The translations under genes were made by a program, and so were the position numbers. DNA of 5,438 nucleotides from Sedimenticola sp. (GTDB lineage: Bacteria; Pseudomonadota; Gammaproteobacteria; Chromatiales; Chromatiaceae). Location: NCBI GenBank assembly GCA_030619405.1, contig JAUXBK010000183.1:1-5438 (forward strand), written 5' to 3'. The notes under the pieces were generated by a model, which worked only from the letters and a program-made list of their open reading frames with translations, had not been told where the DNA came from and did not search any database. This document shows positions 1 through 4,545 of this stretch, piece after piece; positions within the stretch are counted from its first letter, which is position 1, and each line of letters begins with the position of its first letter.

Positions 1-64
1 ATTCAGGTGTGGCCGCGACCCGACGCTCGCCGCTGTGAATCTCTTTTGGAATACCAATATTCAT
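1..64 (-). CDS. pntA: NAD(P) transhydrogenase subunit alpha, N-terminal fragment (partial, continues past left edge)
   Basis: Read on the minus strand from the ATG at 64-62, the frame gives MNIGIPKEIHSGERRVAAT followed by P and E, then leaves the window. This is the N-terminal signature of the alpha (NAD(H)-binding, domain I) subunit of proton-translocating transhydrogenase; E. coli PntA begins MRIGIPRE and continues to RVAATP. Known family role: hydride exchange between NADH and NADP+ coupled to proton movement across the inner membrane. Alanine dehydrogenase shares the I(G/I)xPKE start, but the RVAATPE ending fits PntA better. An in-frame ATG at 70-68 is an alternative start: the AAGGA at 85-81 sits 10 nt from it but 16 nt from the ATG at 64. 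I preferred 64 because family members start at this residue. The gene diverges from the iron-sulfur operon across about 850 bp. Only 21 residues are visible, so domain content cannot be checked. Confidence 0.8.
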   Translation of the reverse strand, partial: MNIGIPKEIHSGERRVAATPE

Positions 65-183
65 GGACATCTGCTGTCTATCCTTGAGCATTATGGAATA
101 CAGAATGAAAAGGCTGGGGGAGCTTCGTGAGCCCGGGCGATCCTAAATTCTGACTTTTAAACCTGTTTCAGCTGAAATTCGGG

Positions 184-252
184 GTGGCGTCTCAATAAAT
201 CCAGGCAAGCGACGAAAATGCAGCCATTTTCACGGAGTTATTGAGAAGTTAC
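184..252. repeat. Inverted repeat with inner hairpin, TTATTGAGAAG family copy A
   Basis: The outer arms at 184-202 and 234-252 are inverted copies of each other matching at 15 of 19 positions (right arm GGAGTTATTGAGAAGTTAC). Inside them lies a perfect 7-bp stem, GAAAATG (214-220) / CATTTTC (225-231), with a CAGC loop. The right arm belongs to a sequence that recurs in this intergenic region: CACGG(A/G)GTTATTGAGAAG at 231-248 and again at 621-638, with GTAACTTCTCAA in opposite orientation at 493-504. This looks like a dispersed non-coding repeat or the remnant of a small mobile element. There is no evidence here that it is transcribed. Confidence 0.6.
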
Positions 253-490
253 AATCCAGGCCCCGGCAGAGGCCGCGCTCCTCAGGGAGCGTTATAGCAT
301 TCTTTTAAGGGACGCTCACTAAAATTAAAGCGTGATATTCATGATTTTCTGCATTCGTGATGCAGGGCTGCGACGCTGCCGTTACCCGGTTTTTCTGGAC
401 AGGGAAAGGCCTGAAGTGGAGAATCGGAACCGGGAGAGACCATCCCCCCTCTGCATAAACCAAGAAAATTCAGGCGGATAGGTATATGCA

Positions 491-644
491 GGGTAACTTC
501 TCAAAAAGCTGGGGCATAATGTGTAGGATGTGGTGAGCTTGCGAACCGCATCATCCGCGGATTTCCCAACTGATGCGGGTTCGTGCCTCACCACATCCTA
601 CATGGACTCTCAAAGAGTCGCACGGGGTTATTGAGAAGCAACCC
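491..644. repeat. Terminal-inverted-repeat element (copy B) enclosing a palindrome; MITE-like
   Basis: The ends are inverted repeats matching at 12 of 14 positions: gggtaacttctcaa at 491-504 and ttgagaagcaaccc at 631-644. Both are related to the right arm of the repeat at 184-252. The 154-bp interval contains the 81-bp palindrome at 522-602 and a small perfect hairpin at 605-619, with no plausible coding sequence. Short length, terminal inverted repeats and a non-coding palindromic interior suggest a miniature transposable element or nested insertions. The exact borders are uncertain because I see no clean target-site duplication. Confidence 0.45.
522..602. repeat. 81-bp imperfect palindrome, GTAGGATG REP-like repeat (type 1)
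   Basis: The outer arms pair perfectly over 16 bp: TGTAGGATGTGGTGAG at 522-537 with its complement at 587-602. After a short mismatched segment, the inner arms GAACC-GCATCA (543-553) and TGATGC-GGGTTC (571-582) pair with one bulged G. The apical loop is 554-570. Palindromes opening with GTAGGATG occur in many gammaproteobacterial genomes as REP-like sequences, some mobilised by dedicated transposases; that family link is from general knowledge. A transcript of either strand would fold into a long hairpin, but there is no T-tract, so I do not call it a terminator. Confidence 0.7.
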
Positions 645-667
645 ACGCCGCTGCGCGGCCACAAATC

Positions 668-703
668 AGAGAATAACAAAGTCAAGCAGTTACGATTATC
701 TTA
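668..703. repeat. 36-bp direct repeat, left copy
   Basis: This segment starts AGAGAATAAC and contains CAGTTACGATTAT. It recurs 145 bp downstream at 813-848 with 32 of 36 identical positions; the similarity continues to about 709 and 852 if a 2-nt gap is allowed. The two copies bracket the palindrome at 717-808. The length and divergence are unlike a normal transposon target duplication, so an older tandem duplication or a compound repeat unit is more likely. Confidence 0.65.
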
Positions 704-716
704 AATTCAAAATTTG

Positions 717-808
717 CGTAGGATGGGCAAAGGCGCGAAGCGCCGTGCCCATCACCGGGGCAGGCACTGCGGCTTTTGATGGGCACGCTGCGCTTTGCCC
801 ATCCTACG
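717..808. repeat. 92-bp compound palindrome, GTAGGATGGGCA REP-like repeat pair (type 2)
   Basis: The left arm (717-754) begins CGTAGGATGGGCAAAG and ends GTGCCCATCA. The right arm (777-808) is its inverted copy, beginning TGATGGGCAC and ending CTTTGCCCATCCTACG. The arms differ only in the middle, GCGCGAAGCGCC on the left against a shorter CGCAGC-type core on the right. Each arm is also a small hairpin by itself (GATGGGCA...TGCCCATC). Two head-to-head hairpins separated by about 22 nt is the layout of a BIME-like REP doublet. It lies about 105 bp before the start codon of the iron-sulfur gene, so it could affect mRNA structure or supercoiling there; that role is inference. Confidence 0.75.
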
Positions 809-812
809 ATTG

Positions 813-848
813 AGAGAATAACGAAATCAATCAGTTACGATTATGTTA
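813..848. repeat. 36-bp direct repeat, right copy
   Basis: This is the second copy of the repeat at 668-703, starting four bases after the end of the palindrome at 717-808 and matching at 32 of 36 positions. It lies 65 bp before the iron-sulfur gene and just ahead of the AT-rich TATAAA (861-866), so it probably lies in or next to that operon's promoter. Confidence 0.65.
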
Positions 849-912
849 TTCATGGGTTACTATAAAATCAACGAGGTTTCCCGCTGCCGATAGAGTATCG
901 GATAGAGCGCAA

Positions 913-1542
913 ATGAGTGAGAAAACCGAAAATCTGGTCAAAGTCACCATTGATGGCAAGGAGATCCTGGCGCCGGGCAAACTCTCCACCATTCAGGCGC
1001 TGTGGCATGCCGGTTACCCACGGGTGAAGAGCGTCGGCTGCCTGGAGGGGGTCTGCGGCTCCTGCCGGATCATGGTACGCCGTGCCGGGAGCACCGATGT
1101 TACCATGGAGCTGGGTTGTCAGACCCTGATAGAAGAGGGCATGGAGGTCAGTTTCCTGGTCTTTCCCACCCCGAGCCACCACACTTACGAACTGGGGGAG
1201 ATACGCAACTCGTGGGAGGTTCAGGCGCATTTCAGCCGCATCTTTCCAGAAGCAGATCATTGCCGAAACTGTCACGGCTGCACTGTCTCCTGCCCCAAAG
1301 GCATCCAGGTTGAACGGGGTGTGGAGCTGGCCGTCAAGGGGCGCTTCAGGGAGGCAGGTGAACTCTTCGTGGAGTGCGTCATGTGTAATTTCTGCATGAC
1401 CGCCTGCCCTGAATTCATCGCCCCTAATCATGTAGGTATCTTTGCCCGTCGGGTGACCGCCTATTTTCATATCCGTCCCTCTAATCTGATCAATCGGCTG
1501 GAGAAGCTGCGCCGGGGCGAACTCCAGATCAGGGACCAGTGA
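913..1542 (+). CDS. Iron-sulfur protein with one [2Fe-2S] and two [4Fe-4S] clusters, SdhB/FrdB-like
   Basis: This 209-residue protein has the modular order of a succinate dehydrogenase/fumarate reductase iron-sulfur subunit. A ferredoxin-like N-terminal domain carries Cys43, Cys48, Cys51 (CLEGVCGSC) and Cys69 for a [2Fe-2S] cluster. A C-terminal alpha-helical domain carries Cys117-x2-Cys120-x2-Cys123-x3-Cys127-Pro and Cys155-x2-Cys158-x2-Cys161-x3-Cys165-Pro. In E. coli SdhB the third cluster is [3Fe-4S] because the second position lacks a Cys; here Cys158 fills it, so two [4Fe-4S] clusters are predicted. The protein is shorter than SdhB (about 238) and the two C-terminal motifs are closer together. 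There is no signal peptide or membrane helix, so it should be cytoplasmic. The start at 913 has only a weak GGA 10 nt upstream, but no better start fits the domain. The stop overlaps the flavoprotein start by one base. Inferred role: the electron wire between the NuoF-like and SdhA-like partners. Confidence 0.9.
   Translation: MSEKTENLVKVTIDGKEILAPGKLSTIQALWHAGYPRVKSVGCLEGVCGSCRIMVRRAGSTDVTMELGCQTLIEEGMEVSFLVFPTPSHHTYELGEIRNSWEVQAHFSRIFPEADHCRNCHGCTVSCPKGIQVERGVELAVKGRFREAGELFVECVMCNFCMTACPEFIAPNHVGIFARRVTAYFHIRPSNLINRLEKLRRGELQIRDQ
1531..1535 (+). promoter_or_regulatory. Ribosome binding site that decides the flavoprotein start
   Basis: AGGGA lies inside the end of the preceding gene. It is 6 nt before ATG 1542 but only 3 nt before the GTG at 1539, which favours ATG 1542 as the flavoprotein start. 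The stop and start share one base (TGATG), so translational coupling is likely. Confidence 0.6.
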
Positions 1543-3170
1543 TGGCGATGCAGGGCATCCCCTACAGCGAGGCGCTGCGGAATTACTCTGTAAAGACGTT
1601 CCGGGAACCGGCCGGGGAGGTGCAGGAGCCGGAGCAACTGCTGCGGAGTTTTCACCCGGATTACTACCCGGGTACAACCGTGACCCTCCGGGTGGGAGTG
1701 AACCGGGGGGACGCGTGTCACCACCAGTTGGCGGAAGTACTGCAGGCAGATGCACGCATCGATGAGGCGGACCTGGCGGGCGCCGCGATCAGGGAGACGG
1801 ATGTGCTGGTGATCGGTGGCGGCGGGGCGGGCTGTGCCGCGGCACTGGTCGCTGCCAGGGCGGGTGCCCGGGTCATCCTGACCACCAAGCTGCGGCTGGG
1901 GGACAGCAATACGGTGATGGCAGAGGGGGGGATACAGGCCTCCATTGAAAAGGACGACACCCCCCAGATGCACCTGGATGATACCCTGCGGGCCGGCCAT
2001 TACCGTTCCGACCGGCGATTGGTTGCGCGCATGGTGGCGGATGGGCCGGATGTGATCCGCTGGCTGATACAGCAGGGGATGCAGTTCGATCTGGACAAAT
2101 ATGGGGACATCCTGCTGCGCCGTGCCGGTGGCACCAGCGCCAATCGGGTCGCCTACTACCGGGACTATACCGGCCTGGAGATGATGCGGGTGCTGCGGGA
2201 GTCGGTGACCAACAGCAATATCGAGGTGTTGGACTACAGCCCGGCGGTGGAGTTGCTCTCCAACGAGGAGGGGCACTGCGGCGGTGCGGTCATCTCCTCG
2301 CTGAAGGATTATAGCTACACCCTGGTCAAGGCGAAGGCGGTAATCGTTGCGACCGGGGGTATCGGGCGTATGCATATCAACGGTTTTCCCACCTCCAACC
2401 ACTTCGGGGCCACCGGTGACGGTCTGGTGCTGGCCTATCGCCTCGGGGCCGGGTTGCGGGACCTGGACTCTTTTCAGTATCACCCCTCTGGCCTGACCTG
2501 GCCCCAGCACCTGGCCGGTACCCTGATTACCGAGGGGGTTCGCTCTGCCGGAGCCTACATACTGAATGGCCAGGGTGAACGTTTCGTGGATGAACTCGAG
2601 ACCCGTGACCTGGTCTCCTCCGCCATCCTGCGCGAGTGCGCCGAGGGGCGTGGGGTCGAGGTTGGGGACGATATACGGGGTGTCTGGCTCGATACACCGG
2701 GGTTGGAGCTGCGTAATCCGGGTACGCTTGCTGCCCGCTTTCCCAAACTGATTCAACTGGGGAAGAGAAGTGGTATCGATCTGTACCATCAGCCGCTGTT
2801 GATCTATCCCACCCTGCATTACCAGAACGGCGGGGTTGTGATCGATGAGAACGGTTGCTCCAGCGTGCCACGGCTCTACTGCGTGGGTGAGGTGAGCGGC
2901 GGTATCCATGGCAAGAACCGGATCATGGGTAACTCCCTGCTGGAGATCATCAGTTTCGGCCGCCGCGCTGGCGCCCATGCGGCGGAGAAGAGCCATCGGC
3001 GGGGGCACAAAAAGGTCTCTATCGAGCATGTCAGTAACCTGCGGCGAGAGCTGACCCTGGCTGAGATGCCGATGGAGAAACAGGGGCCTGCACTGTTCCC
3101 TGAGTGTGCCAAATTCGAAAACGACTCGGATTATGACGGCTTGCGCAGAAATCGGAAGGGGCGCCCATGA
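1542..3170 (+). CDS. FAD-dependent SdhA/FrdA/NadB-superfamily flavoprotein with a novel N-terminal extension
   Basis: This 542-residue protein belongs to the succinate dehydrogenase/fumarate reductase/L-aspartate oxidase flavoprotein superfamily. The dinucleotide-binding GxGxxG is at 92-97 (VIGGGGAG), with AEGGI at 127-131 and ATGGIGR at 270-276. The substrate site is intact: His314 (QYHPSG), Thr330-Glu331, Arg355 (TRDLV, the proton-shuttle Arg), His426 (PTLHY) and Arg460 (HGKNR). The histidine that carries covalent FAD in SdhA/FrdA is Asn123 (SNTVMAEGG), so FAD should be non-covalent, as in NadB and soluble fumarate reductases. Residues 1-85 form an unrecognised extension before the Rossmann fold. 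The large C-terminal helical domain of SdhA is reduced to about 60 residues. NadB is possible from the fold, but the redox-operon context argues against it. Start ATG 1542 was chosen by its Shine-Dalgarno; GTG 1539 would add one residue. The stop overlaps the next gene (ATGA). Fumarate is the likeliest substrate type, but this is inferred. Confidence 0.9.
   Translation: MAMQGIPYSEALRNYSVKTFREPAGEVQEPEQLLRSFHPDYYPGTTVTLRVGVNRGDACHHQLAEVLQADARIDEADLAGAAIRETDVLVIGGGGAGCAAALVAARAGARVILTTKLRLGDSNTVMAEGGIQASIEKDDTPQMHLDDTLRAGHYRSDRRLVARMVADGPDVIRWLIQQGMQFDLDKYGDILLRRAGGTSANRVAYYRDYTGLEMMRVLRESVTNSNIEVLDYSPAVELLSNEEGHCGGAVISSLKDYSYTLVKAKAVIVATGGIGRMHINGFPTSNHFGATGDGLVLAYRLGAGLRDLDSFQYHPSGLTWPQHLAGTLITEGVRSAGAYILNGQGERFVDELETRDLVSSAILRECAEGRGVEVGDDIRGVWLDTPGLELRNPGTLAARFPKLIQLGKRSGIDLYHQPLLIYPTLHYQNGGVVIDENGCSSVPRLYCVGEVSGGIHGKNRIMGNSLLEIISFGRRAGAHAAEKSHRRGHKKVSIEHVSNLRRELTLAEMPMEKQGPALFPECAKFENDSDYDGLRRNRKGRP
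3154..3159 (+). promoter_or_regulatory. Ribosome binding site of the NuoF-like gene
   Basis: GGAAGG lies 7 nt before ATG 3167, inside the 3' end of the flavoprotein gene. Together with the ATGA stop/start overlap it fixes the start and points to coupled translation of the two subunits. Confidence 0.65.
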
Positions 3171-4417
3171 AACCCTTGAATCAGGTACTGCTGCACCCGG
3201 ACAACCGGGTGGGTGTCGATTTCAAACGCTGGCAGCGGCATGGCGGCGGCCAGGGGCTCGAAGTCGCGCTGCTCGAGGAGCCTGAGAGCCTGATCGGGAT
3301 GATCAGAGATGCGGGTCTGCGGGGATTGGGGGGAAGTGGTTTTCCTACCTTCAGGAAATGGGAGTTCGTTGCCGCCGAGCGGGATACGGTGGAAAAATAT
3401 CTGATCTGTAATGGCAATGAAGATGAGCCGGGGACTTTCAAGGACTGCATCCTGCTGGAGGAGACGCCGTTTCAGGTGATCGAGGGGGCAACCATCGCCG
3501 CCCTGGCAACCGGTGTCAGCCGTGTCGTCTTCTACATCAATCCGGATCAGGAGAAATCCCTGGACGCCATGATCCGGGCGGTGGAGGAGTGGGAGTCGAC
3601 GGATCTCTACTTCGCGGTATCGAAGAAGATGAAGCGCCCGCTCAGTTATCTGGTGAAGGCCAGTGCCGGTCACTACATCGGTGGAGAAGAGACGGCAGCC
3701 ATCGAATCGGTGGAGGGAAAGTTCCCCTTCCCCCGTGGCAAGCCACCGTTCCCTGCCCGCTCCGGGGTGCATGGCTATCCGACGCTGATAAACAATATTG
3801 AGACCCTGGCCAACGTCCCCCACATCATCTGCAACGGGCCGACATGGTTTCGCGAACTGGGGTTGGGCGAGGCCTGTGGCACCAAGATCTACTGCCTCAG
3901 CGGGGATGTGCTCTATCCCGGCGCCTATGAGCTGCCGATGGGGACGCCTCTGGTCGAGCTGATCCAGACGTATGGCGGGGGTATGCTGCTCGGGAAGGGG
4001 TTGAAGGCGGTATTTACCGGGGGGCCATCCAACACCATCCTCACCCCTCAGGACCTGGACGTGCATCTGGATTTTGATTCGGTGCAGGAACGCCGTTCCA
4101 GTCTGGGTACCGGCGCCATGATCGTAGTCTCCGAGGGGACCGGTATTGTCAAGCGTGTGACAGAGTATGTGGATTTCTTTGCCGCCTCTTCCTGTGGTCA
4201 ATGCCCACCATGCAAGACCGGCACCTACTATATATCCATGCTGCTGGGGAAAATCGATACCGGTGAGGGCACCCAGGCCGACCTCGACTCCCTGGTCAAT
4301 CTGTGCCGGATACTCCCGGGCGCCGGCCGCTGCCACCTGCTCGACGGCGCGGTTAAGGTGCTGGAGAGTTCGCTTTACCATTTCATGGACGAGTATCGGC
4401 GCTCGATCTGTAACTGA
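3167..4417 (+). CDS. NuoF-like NADH-binding subunit (FMN, SLBB, [4Fe-4S])
   Basis: This 416-residue protein has the domain order of the 51-kDa complex I subunit. The FMN/NADH-binding region shows LRGLGGSGFPT at 51-61 followed by KW, ICNGNEDEPGT at 80-90, YIGGEETA at 170-177 and KPPFPARSG at 192-200. An SLBB domain follows (about 237-300, GTKIYCLSGDVLYPGAYELP onward). The C-terminal domain carries Cys343-x2-Cys346-x2-Cys349 (CGQCPPC) and Cys389 for the [4Fe-4S] cluster equivalent to N3. Known role of the family: oxidise NADH at FMN and pass single electrons to iron-sulfur clusters. Small departures from complex I include GLGGSGF for GRGGAGF and Asn84 where NuoF has Asp in its N-A-D-E motif. 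There is no nuoE-like gene beside it and no other nuo gene, so this is not complex I; it most likely serves the two upstream redox proteins. The length is close to the usual 420-445. It ends 60 nt before an intrinsic terminator. Confidence 0.92.
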   Translation: MKPLNQVLLHPDNRVGVDFKRWQRHGGGQGLEVALLEEPESLIGMIRDAGLRGLGGSGFPTFRKWEFVAAERDTVEKYLICNGNEDEPGTFKDCILLEETPFQVIEGATIAALATGVSRVVFYINPDQEKSLDAMIRAVEEWESTDLYFAVSKKMKRPLSYLVKASAGHYIGGEETAAIESVEGKFPFPRGKPPFPARSGVHGYPTLINNIETLANVPHIICNGPTWFRELGLGEACGTKIYCLSGDVLYPGAYELPMGTPLVELIQTYGGGMLLGKGLKAVFTGGPSNTILTPQDLDVHLDFDSVQERRSSLGTGAMIVVSEGTGIVKRVTEYVDFFAASSCGQCPPCKTGTYYISMLLGKIDTGEGTQADLDSLVNLCRILPGAGRCHLLDGAVKVLESSLYHFMDEYRRSICN

Positions 4418-4477
4418 AGTCGGAGCATGCTCGCCCTTGACCTTTCCCCTGCCACAAGACCACAATCAGCCAAGTAG

Positions 4478-4510
4478 GTCGGGCACGGTTTTTGTGCCCG
4501 ACATTTTTTC
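4478..4510 (+). terminator. Rho-independent terminator of the redox operon
   Basis: A perfect 9-bp GC-rich stem, GTCGGGCAC (4478-4486) / GTGCCCGAC (4494-4502), closes a GGTTTTT loop. It is followed by A and six T (4504-4509), then CTTT. It starts 60 nt after the NuoF-like stop codon, in the right orientation to end that transcript. The sequence leading into the stem reads AGTAGGTCGGGCAC, which resembles the GTAGGATGGGCA ends of the repeat at 717-808, so the terminator may derive from the same kind of repeat. Confidence 0.88.
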
Positions 4511-4545
4511 TTTATCGTTATCCGCCGAATGGGAGTCCCCCGCTG

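Larger units (their letters stand above)
65..912. other. Repeat-rich divergent intergenic region, no convincing protein gene
   Basis: This stretch separates the transhydrogenase gene (leftward) from the iron-sulfur operon (rightward). It is lower in GC than the genes, and the short open frames in it run through palindromic repeats and match nothing I recognise. Besides the repeats listed separately, it contains small hairpins at 275-292 (CGCTCC/GGAGCG), 349-365 (CTGCAT/ATGCAG, 5-nt loop) and 605-619 (GACTCT/AGAGTC, 3-nt loop). None of these has a good T-tract. A perfect 12-bp palindrome, TTTCAGCTGAAA, lies at 166-177. Promoters for both flanking genes should be here, but I see none with good -35 and -10 boxes. 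The best fragments are CATAAT (minus strand, 95-90) before the transhydrogenase gene and TATAAA (861-866) before the iron-sulfur gene, both without a well-spaced -35. Confidence 0.7.

Noticed and set aside
522..602. Large palindrome as an intrinsic terminator
   Set aside because: The stem is long, but neither side has a T-tract and no gene ends nearby.
382..813. Short open frames 382-594 (minus) and 583-813 (plus)
   Set aside because: They run through the palindromic repeats, have no convincing ribosome binding site, and their products match no family I recognise.
668..848. Direct repeats considered as a CRISPR remnant
   Set aside because: There are only two imperfect copies separated by 109 bp that is itself a palindrome; no spacer-repeat periodicity or cas genes are seen.
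1467..3029. Long minus-strand open frames opposite the flavoprotein, NuoF-like and MlaF genes (also 3131-4465 and 4375-5310)
   Set aside because: They lie antisense to genes with clear motifs, show no recognisable domain, and are typical shadows of GC-rich coding sequence.
913..3170. Ordinary succinate dehydrogenase (complex II) genes
   Set aside because: No SdhC/SdhD anchors, no covalent-FAD histidine, a reduced C-terminal domain, a fourth cysteine in the third cluster motif, and a NuoF-like gene in the same operon.
1542..3170. L-aspartate oxidase (NadB)
   Set aside because: The fold and non-covalent FAD fit, but NadB is a stand-alone oxidase for NAD synthesis. The tight coupling to iron-sulfur and NADH-binding subunits and the N-terminal extension argue for a multi-subunit redox enzyme.
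4492..4545. Longer MlaF starting at TTG 4492
   Set aside because: The start would lie in the terminator loop and add 18 residues not found in MlaF; TTG 4546 matches the family length and start position.
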